This document shows, in pieces, positions 37,066 through 48,468 of a stretch of 64,000 nt of DNA. Source of the DNA: Solen grandis (lineage: Eukaryota > Mollusca > Bivalvia > Adapedonta > Solenidae); the NCBI GenBank assembly GCA_021229015.1, contig CM037794.1, forward strand, positions 44,170,995 to 44,234,994. The letters run 5' to 3'. Under the pieces are notes generated by a model. It worked only from the letters and a program-made list of their open reading frames with translations, searched no databases and was not told where the DNA came from. Both the position numbers and the translations under genes were made by a program. Position 1 is the first letter of the stretch. Every line of letters begins with the position of its first letter.

Positions 37066-37629
37066 CCTGTCCATCTTACTTAAAATAAAGACAAATATCA
37101 AACAGCCTACTTCATAATAATCTGTCCTATTAAGTGTCTCTTAGGACGCTTTCCAGAATTAAATAAGAAAGTATTTAGTACTGCTTGAATCAAGTTCTAC
37201 TTGAGTATCTGCATTATTTGTTCTTATAATGGTTGGAGGCATGCTTTCCATAGAAAAATTATAGCATCATATTATTTCATATGGACTCAAAGAATCTGAG
37301 GACAGATTCTAGACAAGTGGTGTGCATGTAGTGAAGGCATAATACAGCATTTGTACCTTTCTGCAACAGAGCTAGCTTAAGTAGGGATGTGATACTGTCT
37401 GGTTAGCATACTGAAGGTCTCGAGTTTGATTCCATCATGGTGCAGTAGGACTTTATTTGGTTACAAACACAGATGCCAATGCAACATAAGGATCTTTAAT
37501 TTGTGGTGGTTTAACCAATGTGAAGTGGAGTGAAGTCTGTTGCAGTGAGGTACAGTGGAGATCCTTTATAAAGCTCTCTATTTTAACATGAAATCCACTA
37601 TAATACCACTTTACCTCATAATTAAAGAT
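37066..37629. other. non-coding stretch
   Basis: No gene. A tRNA-like fragment lies at about 37390-37440 (GGTTAGCATACTGAAGG and GAGTTTGATTCC). Confidence 0.45.
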
Positions 37630-37639
37630 GCCTTTTGAC

Positions 37640-38100
37640 CACTCGGCAAACAGAGCAGGCCAAGAGCAAACAGCTCCTGGAAACTTGGCAAACAGAGCAG
37701 ATCCAGAGCAAACAGCTCCTGGAAACTTGGCAAACAGAGCAGACCCAGATCAGACAGTTTCTGGAAACTTGGCAAACAGAGCAGACCCAGATCAGACAGC
37801 TCCTGGAAATGTGGCAAACAAAGCAGACCCAGATCATACAGTTCCTGGAAACTTGGCAAACAGAGCAGATCCAGAGCAAACAGCTCCTGGAAACTTGGCA
37901 AACAAAGCAGACCCAGATCAGACAGTTTCTGGAAACTTGGCAAACAGAGCAGACCCAGATCAGACAGCTCCTGGAAATGTGGCAAACAAAGCAGACCCAG
38001 ATCATACAGTTCCTGGAAACTTGGCAAACAGAGCAGACCCAGAGCAAAGAGCTCCTGGAAACTTGGCAAACAGACCACATCCAGAGCAGACAGTTCCTGG
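37640..38100. repeat. 42-bp minisatellite with 4-unit (168-bp) higher-order repeat
   Basis: About eleven units built on CTCCTGGAAACTTGGCAAAC followed by AGAGCAGACCCAGATCAGAC. Four distinguishable variants (AGCAAACAGCTCC, CAGACAGTTTC, CAGACAGCTCC plus AATGTGG, CATACAGTTCC) appear in the same order twice, giving a 168-bp higher-order period. Since 42 is a multiple of three and no unit contains a stop in several frames, long open frames arise on both strands; none is credible as a gene. The array runs into the assembly gap. Confidence 0.92.
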
Positions 38101-38200
38101 NNNNNNNNNNNNNNNNNNNNNNNNNNNNNNNNNNNNNNNNNNNNNNNNNNNNNNNNNNNNNNNNNNNNNNNNNNNNNNNNNNNNNNNNNNNNNNNNNNNN
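38101..38200. other. assembly gap (100 N)
   Basis: One hundred N, a conventional unknown-size gap, placed exactly between two different tandem arrays. Confidence 0.99.
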
Positions 38201-39800
38201 ATTTGTATACGTGTCAGTTATTATTAGTATACTTGTGTAGTAGTACGTGTGAGTGTTTATTATGGTAGTATACGTTGTAGTTATTACAGTAGTTGTGGTA
38301 GTATACGTTGCAGTTATTTTGGTAGTATACGTTGTAGTTATTACAGTAGTTGTGGTAGTATACGTTGTATTATATATGTGTAGTATTTATCGTTGTAGTA
38401 TACTTGTTAATTATAGTTGTGGTAGTATACGTTGAGTTATTATTAATACGTTGTAGTTATTAGTGTTGTGTAGTATACGTTAGTATTTGGTAGTATACGT
38501 TGTAGTTATTATGGTAGTTGTAGTATACGTTGTAGTTATTAGTTATTAGTAGTTAGTATACGTTTAGTTATATATAGTTGTGAGTATACGTAGTATTGTA
38601 GTATAGTTGTAGTATATTATGTGGTAGTATACGTGTTAGTTATGTATATTTGTAGTTAGTTAGTATTTTGGTAGTATACGTTGTAGTTATTACAGTAGTT
38701 GTGGTAGTATACGTTGATTATTTGTAGTTTGTAGTATTATTATGGTAGTATACGTTGTAGTTATTATAGTAGTTGTGGTAGTATATGTTGTAGTTATTAG
38801 TTGTGGTAGTATACGTTGTAGTTATTATAGTAGTTGTGGTAGTATACGTTATAGTAGTTGTGGTAGTATAGTTGTAGTTTATTATTGAGTAGTATAGTTG
38901 TAGTTGTTATGTAGTATGTGGTAGTATTCTTGTAGTTATATAGTAGTATGTGGTAGTATACGTTGTAGTTATTTATAGTTTTGGTTTAGTATACGTTGTG
39001 AGTTTGTAGGGTATATGTGAGTAAGTATAGTGTTGTGGTAGTATACGTTGTAGTTAGTTATAGTAGTTGTGGTAGTATACGTTGTAGTTATTATTAGTAG
39101 TATGTGTAGTATAGTGTATACGTTGTAGTTATATAGTAGTGTGGTAGTATACGTTGTATTATAGTTGGGTGTTATTAGTAGTTGTGGTAGTATCGTATTA
39201 GTTATATGTGGTAGTATTGTTGGTAGTATACGTTGTAGTTATTATAGTAGTTGTGGTAGTATACGTTGTTAGTTATATGTAGTGTTGTATCGTTGTAGTT
39301 ATTATAGTATTGTAGTATTATTTATGTAGTTGTGGTAGTATACGTTGTAGTTATTATAGTAGTTGTGGTAGTATACGTTGTAGTTATTATGGTAGTATAC
39401 GTTGTAGTTATTATAGTAGTTGTGGTAGTATACGTTGTAGTTATTATAGTAGTTGTGGTAGTATACGTTGTAGTTATTATAGTAGTTGTGGTAGTATACG
39501 TTGTAGTTATTATAGTAGTTGTGGTAGTATTCGTTGTAGTTATTATAGTAGTTGTGGTAGTATACGTTGTAGTTATTATAGTAGTTGTGGTAGTATTCGC
39601 TGTAGTTATTATAGTAGTTGTGGTAGTATACGTTGTAGTTATTATAGTAGTTGTGGTAGTATTCGTTGTAGTTATTATAGTAGTTGTGGTAGTATACGTT
39701 GCAGTTATTATGGTAGTATACGTTGTAGTAATTATTGCAGTTGTGGTAGTATACGTTGTAGTTATTATAGTAGTTGTGGTAGTATATGTTGTAGTTATGT
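38201..39800. repeat. 33-bp minisatellite
   Basis: The unit is about GTTATTATAGTAGTTGTGGT followed by AGTATACGTTGTA, period 33 bp. It is almost perfect from 39330 to 39800. From 38201 to 39330 it is riddled with small deletions. The clean part gives a 156-codon valine/tyrosine-rich open frame that is a repeat artefact. The right edge passes directly into inverted family A SINE sequence. Confidence 0.93.
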
Positions 39801-39935
39801 AGTTATATGTCCTCCACCTGTAATTAGCTGGACGTCGTTATATGCCGAAACACTGTCCAAGCGACGGTAAACTCAAATAGTCAAGCCGTACATCATATAC
39901 TGTATAACCGTTCTACAATCTCGATTACTTTAATC
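39800..39935 (+). repeat. family A SINE remnant flanking the 33-bp array
   Basis: Read on the minus strand this shows TTGACTATTTGAGTTTACCG, CGACGTCCAGCTAATTACAG and GTGGAGGA, the body of family A as at 2353-2437, in inverted orientation. The 33-bp array begins where the rest of the SINE would be expected. Confidence 0.75.
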
Positions 39936-40090
39936 CCCGTCCAAGATATTTCTTGTTATCGCTGGCCCAGGGCGGTGATATTATACTATCAAGCAAGAAA
40001 GCAACTTGTTACTCCAGCACCGCTGACGTAATACTGAAACAGGTTCCTCCTCAGTCGGTCGCAGAAAGATTGAACAGATCAGATGATGAC

Positions 40091-41035
40091 ACAGGTATTT
40101 GAAGACAGGACCCTGTTTGCCCCACCCCAACCCCCTTATGCAAATAATGCTTATGTTCAATCACGATAGTCTATATTGCCAAATTCAGCAGGATGCTGAA
40201 GGGCACACATCGGGAATAAGTGTCAAAAAATCAATGAAAAATGTGCCCATCGATAATATTTGAGAGTTCCAACTGTCAGCGGATAATTTTCCTTCATAAC
40301 TGTTCACATGAAAATCAGACATTCTTATTTTTAATGCCTTAAATTTCATTATTTCTACTCGCGATTTAGTTATTTTAACCGAATGGAACCTCAATCAACG
40401 GAAGTGAACCTAGAACGACATCTATGACGTCATTGCTCAAGAAGGTCAACTCCGACTGAGAACAAGATGTTGCGATTGTATATAGTACAGAACGGGAAGG
40501 CAAGAGTGTTCTGAACACAATAACTTTGGAATATTCCTACCTTTCCGTTCTGTACATAAACAAATCGCAACATTTATTTTGAAACGCTGACCTCATAGGT
40601 TCACTTCCGTTGATCGAGGTCAAATAGGGTTAAATCACTAAATCCCCTGTCGACATCTTGGCATTATAGACATTGAAAATGATTATATTTGTATTTCTTG
40701 TGAACAGTTATGATGATCAATTATCCATTGACAGTGGGAACTTGCCAATATTACCAATGGGCTCATTTATCATAGATATTTTGACACTAATTCCTGATGA
40801 GTGCCCTTCAGTATCCAGATGAAGTTGGTAACCTTGTTCTTTTATAGTATAGAGATTTTTTTATTCATAACGACATTGATAGCAAATGTTAGATTTATTT
40901 GAATGTGAAAATTTTTATACATATACTCAGATGTAAACGGCGAATTAATATTGAAAACCGCTTGATATTTAAAGTGCTTCGTGTGTGTGTGGAAGGGAGG
41001 GGGCACCAAACAGGGTCCTGTCCTCAAGTACCTGT
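40091..41035. repeat. ~945-bp inverted repeat (foldback)
   Basis: Outer left ACAGGTATTTGAAGACAGGA with CCCTGTTTG pairs with outer right CAAACAGGGTCCTGTCCTCA and AGTACCTGT. Further in, GATGCTGAAGGGCACACATC pairs with GA-GAGTGCCCTTCAGTATC, AACTGTTCACATGAAAAT with TTCTTGTGAACAGTT, CAACGGAAGTGAACCTA with TAGGTTCACTTCCGTTGATC, and ATGTTGCGATTG with CAAATCGCAACAT. The inner turn is at about 40490-40555, between CAGAACGGGAAGG and CCTTTCCGTTCTG. Arms are roughly 80-85% alike by eye, so it is not a recent assembly inversion. Confidence 0.9.
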
Positions 41036-42720
41036 GAACGCTGTAACTTGATGTTCACTTGGCTAACGGCGATTTTTAGCATTTTTTGGAATGTTAATAC
41101 TTGTTTCATCATAACGATCATTTAAAAATGTCATAGAATAGTACCTCACCATTGAATAAGCTACTTGAAACAGATAATGGAATTCAATATGTTTTAAGAC
41201 TGTTTGCATGGTATGAAATCATACATTAAAGAAGTTAATTTCCTAAGCGCTTCAAGGTAGATAACTATTTTAAGGTTGCTTAACCAAACTAGAGTTACTC
41301 CCCTCAGTCATATGTTTAATTATTCTATATGATCTAGAAATCTTAATATATGTAATCAATCTATCTTCGTTATCGTAAACTCTCTCTTCTCATATATTAT
41401 ATTTTGTGTCCAGAGAGTTAAAGAAAACACGTCCTTGGTAAATAAATGACTCAAAAACGGCGCGTCTCTACTTTAGCTGCATTGTTTTGTCTTAGATTTA
41501 AACGTACATACGGAGCGCTACTTTTTCTTTTTACAGGAGTAGATTTTCGTGTATGTAAAATGGGTTGCTGTTCTGATTAAGAAATGTCATGGATATTTTG
41601 TTCACGCTTAAAATAGATGTTTCTAGTGCAAAATAATGGTAAAGGAAAACATGTTAACAAACAATAATTCATTATAAGCGGTTACGGTTATGATTTAAAA
41701 GTCTGTGTAACTTATTCCACTCGTATTCCTTAGTGCAGGATCCGCACAAAGCACGGAGAGGTACAGTAAAACTTGCCGTGGAAAATATGCAAATTAGCGA
41801 GGCCTGAATTCATTTTCCAGGATAAGACATTTTTGAACACAATATGTTTCAAAAACATTTGCGGCGTCTTTGATGCTTTGCATCAAAATTAGTCTTGTGT
41901 ATTTCATATATCTATAGTTTCATAGCAGATGCTCATATGGGCCTTGATTCTGAAATAAACTGCTCAACTGTTCATTTGGAGTTGCTTCCCCTACATCGAC
42001 CTTGAAATATTTTGTCCTTGGTGGGGTTCGTAACCAAGTGTTCGTGTCCATAATCAATCAGCAATATCACAAATGTGATGTCACTGCCATGCTATACAAA
42101 AACGTAGAGATGTGACATGGTGCCACACTCTGTCTCATGGCCAACTACCCTTAATTAAATTTTACCAGATGACATGGATGTGTACGCACGACTTTCTACT
42201 CTGGTGGCGGACACACTGATCCGTTAGCAATGGGCGAGATAAAACAAACATTGAAATGTGAATAGTTTGGATAAATCTCCAGTACTCATCACACCGAAAT
42301 AATTGCACCGTGCTTAAGTGATATCCCACAATATGATACGCTGAATTAAATATGGTTGATTTCCCTTAAACATGTAATCTTGCGTAAATAGATATCTTCA
42401 AAACTTTAATATCTTAGTATTAAAATACAGGTTGATGAGTAACATAGCTGTACGTTGTACTTTTAAATGACAAACGGATGGAATAATTTGATATTTAGTA
42501 ATAATACTGGAAATATATTTTGGAGTCACAAGTAATATATTAGTATTTCATGCAATCAATAACCAAAACGCCGTCAAATGTTCAAATTGCACGCATGATA
42601 TAAAAATCACATATTGATATGAGTTATACAATTAACGTCACCAGGTAATACCATACCGTTCCCTTCTTTATTTAATCATAAATTATGGCATTGAGGAAAG
42701 ATAACTAACAGCTGATGTTT
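41036..42720. other. non-coding stretch
   Basis: No supported gene or repeat. Unique-looking AT-rich sequence. Confidence 0.45.
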
Positions 42721-42728
42721 TAAAAAAA

Positions 42729-42797
<69 letters not shown>
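42721..42797. repeat. (AAC)n microsatellite
   Basis: An A run followed by more than twenty uninterrupted CAA triplets. Confidence 0.95.
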
Positions 42798-43002
42798 AAC
42801 AGATAAGTTCGTTATTAAACAAAGCGCCGATAGCGCACAATATGATTACTTTCATAAAGGAGAATCCATCCAGGTCCGGATCCAGACATTTTCAGTTGGG
42901 GGTGGGGTCACAAAATCTGATTGTGTTGTTAGTGCTAGGGGGTGCGGCATGCTCCCCCCAGAGAAAATGTTTCTAGTGTGATGGAGATGCATTCTGAAGG
43001 GT

Positions 43003-43045
43003 TTGGGTGGGTGTGTGTGTGTGTGTGTGGGGGGGGGGGAGGGTT
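43003..43045. repeat. GT repeat followed by poly-G tract
   Basis: GGTTTGGGTGGGTGTG runs into about ten GT dinucleotides and then a run of ten G with GAGGG. Potential G-quadruplex on the plus strand. Confidence 0.8.
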
Positions 43046-43134
43046 AGCTTTTTCTTAAGGTAGTTGCACACACTTATGCATCACCTCCAGTTGAAGAACA
43101 TCCATAAATAGGCAAATAATACTATCAACTGCTT

Positions 43135-43175
43135 TGAAACTCGGGGTTGTGGGTTCGAATCCCAGTATGGTTAAA
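43135..43175 (+). repeat. tRNA-like B-box fragment
   Basis: GGGTTCGAATCCCAGTATGG at 43151-43170 is a perfect pol III B-box with T-arm complementarity, but no A box or upstream half of a tRNA is visible. A SINE or tRNA remnant. Confidence 0.5.
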
Positions 43176-43879
43176 CTTTTTCTTTCCATTCTTCTCTTTG
43201 GTCATTAGATCTATATCTATCACTATGTATCACTCAGATTAGCTTTAGAACGAAAAAGATATGTTTCTTTTTATCATTTGTTTAGGTACTTATTGGATAA
43301 ATCATGCTAGGTATAAAAACAGATATTGTATATATGATTTGAAACTTAAAAACTGCCCATACAAGCAGAGGCGTTACCGATTTGATATTGAAATATGTTT
43401 CAATATTGTTGAGTCAATGTGGTTTAGCGGCGTAATCAGCTTCAGTGATAGCTCTATCTACGTAAGCTACTCATTGTTTGGACATTTCAGGAAAATATGA
43501 TTTTAGTTTATAATTTGCATATAATATTATCATTAGGGACGTGTAAAAGATAAAACGTTAATAAAAGGCATGTATATGTGCGTATAATTACTTAAATATA
43601 TATATATATACAGCAGCTTCTTTAATTATACAATTACAAAAGTAGTGCTTTTTACATTTTTATCAAGTTCAGATTTGAGTGATAATAGCATGGTGTAAAT
43701 TAAAAGAAAAAATATAAAAAATGGTACATCATTACTTGTCAGAAAGCAACAATTATCAAATTAATTCAGCGGCCTACTGGTAACTTCTGTAGGAAATGCA
43801 TATTTGTCTTCACACCACACATATTGTATGTGTATATTTATATATACAAAATGTACACTATTTTATTCATAAAGCGGTG
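43176..43879. other. non-coding stretch
   Basis: No supported gene. A (TA)n run lies near 43597-43610. The 79-codon open frame at 43261-43500 has no recognisable features. Confidence 0.45.
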
Positions 43880-46298
43880 TCAAGTTAGTTACAGGTGCAG
43901 GAAGACAATGAATGCATATATACCCCCAGGTAGTACCACTGATATATACCCCGGGTAGGACCACTGATATATACCCCCAGGTAGGACCACTGATATATAC
44001 ACCCGGGTAGGACCACTGATATATACACCCGGGTAGGACCACTGATATATACACCCGGGTAGGACCACTGATATATAAACCCGGGTAGGACCACTGATAT
44101 ATACACCCGAGTATTACCACTGATATATACCCCCAGGTAGGGCCACTGATATATACACCCGGGTAGGACCACTGATATATACACCCGGGTAGGGCCACTG
44201 ATATATACCCCAGATAGGGCCACTGATATATACACCCAGATAGGACCACTGATATATACCCCCAGGTAGGGCCACTGATATATACCCCCAGATAGGGCCA
44301 CTGATATATACACCCAGATAGGACCACTGATATATACCCCCAGGTAGGACCACTGATATATACACCCAGATAGGACCACTGATATATACCCCCAGATAGG
44401 ACCACTGATATATACACCCAGATAGGACCACTGATATACACCCAGGGTAGGACCACTGATATATACACCAGATAGGACCACTGATATATACCCCGAAGGA
44501 CCACTGATATATACCCCAGGTAGGACCACTGATATATACACCCAGGTAGGGCCACTGATATATACACCCAGGTAGGCCACTGATATATACCCCAGATAGG
44601 ACCACTGATATATACCACCAGATAGGACCACTGATATATACCCCCAGGTAGGCCACTGAATATAACCAGATAGCACTGATATATACACCCGATAGGACCA
44701 CTGATATATACCCCAGATAGGACCACTGATATATATCACTCCCAGATAGGACCATGATATATAACCAGATAGACCATGATATATACCCCAGATAGACCAC
44801 TGATATATATCAGCACCGGTAGGCCACCTGATATATACCCCAGATAGGGCCACTTATTGATGGAATATATCCAGATAGGACCACTGATATATACACCCAG
44901 ATAGGACCACTGATATATACCCCCAGGTAGGGACCACTGATATATACCCCAGATAGGACCACTGATATATAACCAGATAGACCCACTGTATATACCCAGT
45001 AGGACCACTGATTATATACACCCGGTAGGGCCATCGATATATACCCCAGATAGGACCACTGATATAACCAGATAGGACACTGATATATACCCCCGGTATG
45101 GACCACTGATATATACACCAGGTGGGCCATGATATATACCCCGATAGGCACTGATATATACACCCAGATAGGACCACTGATATATACCCCCAGGTAGGGC
45201 CACTGATATATACCCCAGGTAGGGCCACTGATATATACACCCAGATAGGACCACTGATATATACCCCCAGGTAGGACCACTGATATATACACCCGGGTAG
45301 GACCACTGATATATACACCCAGATAGGACCACTGATATATACCCCCGGATAGGGCCACTGATATATACACCTAGGTAGGACCACTGATATATACACCAAG
45401 GTAGGACCACTGATATATACCCCCAGGTAGGACCACTGATATATACACCCGGGTAGGGCCACTGATATATACACCCAGATAGGACCACTGATATATACAC
45501 CCGGGTAGGGCCACTAATATATACACCCGGGTAGGGCCACTGATATATACACCCAGATAGGACCACTGATATATACCCCCAGGTAGGACCACTGATATAT
45601 ACACCCAGGTAGGACCACTGATATATACACCCAGATAGGACCACTGATATATACCCCCAGATAGGGCCACTGATATATACACCTAGGTAGGACCACTGAT
45701 ATATACCCCCAGATAGGACCACTGATATATACCCCCAGGTAGTACCACTGATATATGCCCCCAGGTAGGACCACTGATATATACACCAAGGTAGGACCAC
45801 TGATATATACCCCCAGGTAGGACCACTGATATATACACCAAGGTAGGACCACTGATATATACACCAAGGTAGGACCACTGATATATACCCCCAGGTAGGA
45901 CCACTGATATATACACCCAGATAGGACCACTGATATATACCCCCAGATAGGACCACTGATATATACACCTAGGTAGGACCACTGATATATACACCTAGGT
46001 AGGACCACTGATATATACACCAAGGTAGGACCACTGATATATACCCCAGGTAGGACCACTGATATATACCCCCAGGTAGGACCACTGATATATACCCCCA
46101 GGTAGGGCCACTGATATATACCCCCAGGTAGGGCCACTGATATATACACCCGGGTAGGACCACTGATATATACCCCCAGGTAGGACCACTGATATATACC
46201 CCCGGGTAGGACCACTGATATATTCCCCCAGGTAGGACCACTGATATATACCCCCGGGTAGGACCACTGATATATACACCCGGGTAGGACCACTGATA
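43880..46298. repeat. 26-bp minisatellite (~90 units) inside a family A SINE
   Basis: The units read GTAGGACCACTGATATATAC followed by ACCCGG / CCCCAG / ACCAAG variants at a 26-bp period over ~2.4 kb. The left flank (TTAGTTACAGGTGCAGGAAG, then ACAATGAATGCATATA) and right flank (GCATGCCAGCTGGAAGGCTAC, then CCTGCCGGATCTCGAACCC) are family A SINE. The unit matches the SINE's CCAGGTAGAACCACTGACCT segment. A central part (about 44640-45130) is degraded by many small deletions. Overlapping minus-strand frames of 90-322 codons rich in YISVVLPG-type peptides are artefacts of the missing stop. Confidence 0.95.
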
Positions 46299-46416
46299 TA
46301 CTGCATGCCAGCTGGAAGGCTACATCCGAGTAACCCTGCCGGATCTCGAACCCACAGCATTGAGGGGTTAAATAATGTTAAGCCAACGACTTAAACCACT
46401 CGGCCTCGGAGGCCTC
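46299..46416 (-). repeat. family A SINE tRNA-like head
   Basis: On the minus strand, GAGGCCGAGTGGTTTAAGTC (A box) and GGGTTCGAGATCC (B box) sit about 50 bp apart, with a longer variable loop between them as in class II (Leu/Ser-type) tRNAs. It joins directly to CAGCTGGAAGGC of the SINE body and thus shows the intact 5' end of family A. Confidence 0.7.
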
Positions 46417-48381
46417 ATCTTCATTAGAAATGAATACTTTTAAAACTTTAATTCCCCTTTTCTATACACACCAATATTTGTTGTATTCAAGATAAATCGT
46501 TATGTATGTATATATACATGTATGTCTATTTTATAACAAGTGGTACCCTTGAACTTCATATTACAAATTATGTAGATACCCAGCTTAATCATTTAACCGT
46601 CTCTAACAATTCAATTTAAATAGTTTTGCACATGTATATAAGTTGTATTACGGTATCAGCTACGTGCATTCAGGAAGTTTTATTGACATAGTTAAATATG
46701 CGTGTTGCGTCTTGCTTTTATAAACCTTTTCGTGGAATTGAAAACGAAATAACCAAGCGCATTTTCAGAAAAAGTCTATGGGACAGTGGTATATATCGAT
46801 ATATTTATTGGACTGTGCCATATATGGGACTGTGTTTGAGCTGATCTAAGGAAACAATGAGGTATCTCGCCATTTCATTTCATATTAGCATACGACCAGT
46901 AATTGATTTTTATTAACCTTTATACTGTATTTTGTACTTACACGAACAAGACTAAGTGTTAGTACTTTAAATTATCTCTCTGTCTTACATTCTTTTGAAT
47001 TGTGTTCGTTTCGTTTTTTTTTCTATTGATATTAAAATTTACAGTCTGAAAGGGGAAGAATATTTCAAACGCATTCGATATGTTTCCATGAAAAAAATTA
47101 GTTTCATTATATTTCTATTATCTTAAGGAAAGACTTGTTTCATTATGGTATTCTTTTTTACCTTGCAAGTCTGTTTATATACACTGAATAACATTGTACA
47201 TGGATCTCAAGGGCGTATCTATGGAGATTTGAAAACAGATACGACCAATGTTTTGGATGAGTTTTATGTAAAATCACAAAAGCATGATGTAGTAGCTAAT
47301 TAAATACCAATTTCTAGTTTCTACCGCATTTTTGAGCAAATATGCCTAGCTACACACATATTGTGCATTTCTGTTAAATCGGTAACTTAACCCGGCTGTT
47401 GTCGATTGACGGTAAATGTCTGAATGGCGCGGGGACCATATACTCAGTGTATTCTTAACACATTTTTATGTGCATTTAATCAATATCCCTTACATAAATC
47501 TTACGAGTTGATCGTCTGTGCCAAGTTGGTTAAATAAAAAAATGTCCGCTCAAATTTTGTCATATATAGATTAAGTATATACAAACTCACTATCTACCAG
47601 TGATATATACACGTACGTATATACATTTATAATTTTTTCTCCACGTTCTTAGAGCACAGAAATCAAACAAAAATAAGAAGAAAAAAAATAGGACAGAAAA
47701 AAAGATGATAAATGACCAGCTTCAAGTGTGCTCTTCGAAATAATTGATCGTAACGTATATAATGTGCTTATAAACAATGTTTTTATGGATTTTTTGCACA
47801 AAAAAAAACACACAAAAAAAACAACAACAATTATTTGGTCAGGGTTTCAATTTTAAGATATTCATAAAAATGAGGTCCAAAATCATTTATCCTTTGTCAG
47901 GTAAAGCTATAAGATAAATAATTAAAGTCTCTCTTTACCAATATTTCGGTAAAACTTGCCTTTATAATATGGCGGCTGTAAAAAAAAAACGTTTGCAATG
48001 AAGCAGTTTTAGAATTAGCGTTTTTTCCAAGGTTTGCCGAAATATGGTTAGGAGTGACTTAAATTGTTTATTTCATCATTTTCCTCTGGAAAATCTACAT
48101 ATGAAGACATCCTTTAAATCATGTCCACATAATATTCAAGATATAGGGTTAGTGGGATTGCAAAAATGTAAGCGTTTGGGCACAGTTGATATGGGGGAAG
48201 CAGAATCTACATGTATATATGATCACTTAACAATTCAGGATGTTAAATAATAGATCAATACTATTGCGCTAAATAGGCTGTAATACTTTTCTCATGTATG
48301 TACTGAGACTAAATAAAGATACATGGTTGGAATAATGTTATAAGTATACATGTATTTTCTTACTCAATCTTTCTTATTCAG
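46417..48381. other. presumed upstream region of the RLR gene
   Basis: No coding exon was recognised. AATATGGCGGC at 47966-47976 matches the YY1 core often found at transcription starts. CCAAG followed by GTTTGCC at 48027-48038 is a possible donor that could join a 5' UTR exon to the acceptor at 48381. Both readings are speculative. The 68-codon open frame at 48044-48250 has no domain. Confidence 0.3.
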
Positions 48382-48389
48382 AACTGGCA

Positions 48390-48468
48390 ATGGCCTCAAA
48401 TAATAAGAGTCCATATTCTTTGCGAAAGCAGCAAAATTCCCAGAATGTCACGATGAATAGGATACAAG
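48390..48468 (+). CDS. RLR exon 1 (residues 1-26)
   Basis: The ATG at 48390 opens a short basic, Asn/Gln/Ser-rich peptide beginning MASNNKSPYS. It ends in ATACAAG before GTGAGT (phase 1), and the split codon joins in frame to the next exon. Upstream, CTTTCTTATTCAG at 48369-48381 is a good acceptor, so this exon probably begins at 48382 with eight more bases, either 5' UTR or coding. Confidence 0.6.

Noticed and set aside
37611..38240. Long open frames on both strands, two of them running through the N gap
   Set aside because: They arise from the 42-bp array, whose period is divisible by three; two continue through unknown bases.
39332..39802. 156-codon valine/tyrosine-rich open frame
   Set aside because: Direct translation of the 33-bp minisatellite.
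43135..43175. tRNA gene
   Set aside because: Only the T-arm/B-box half is present. The similar fragments at 66, 7720, 37390, 46299 and 48715 do not close into a full cloverleaf and are SINE heads or remnants.
43863..46360. Overlapping minus-strand open frames of 90-322 codons with repeated YISVVLPG-type peptides
   Set aside because: They are translations of the 26-bp tandem array in all frames; the period is not a multiple of three, the frames simply lack stops, and no start, splice or domain evidence exists.
46417..48381. CARD-encoding exons upstream of the RLR gene
   Set aside because: I searched both strands for an ~80-100-codon helical segment with suitable splice sites and found none here or in the preceding arrays.
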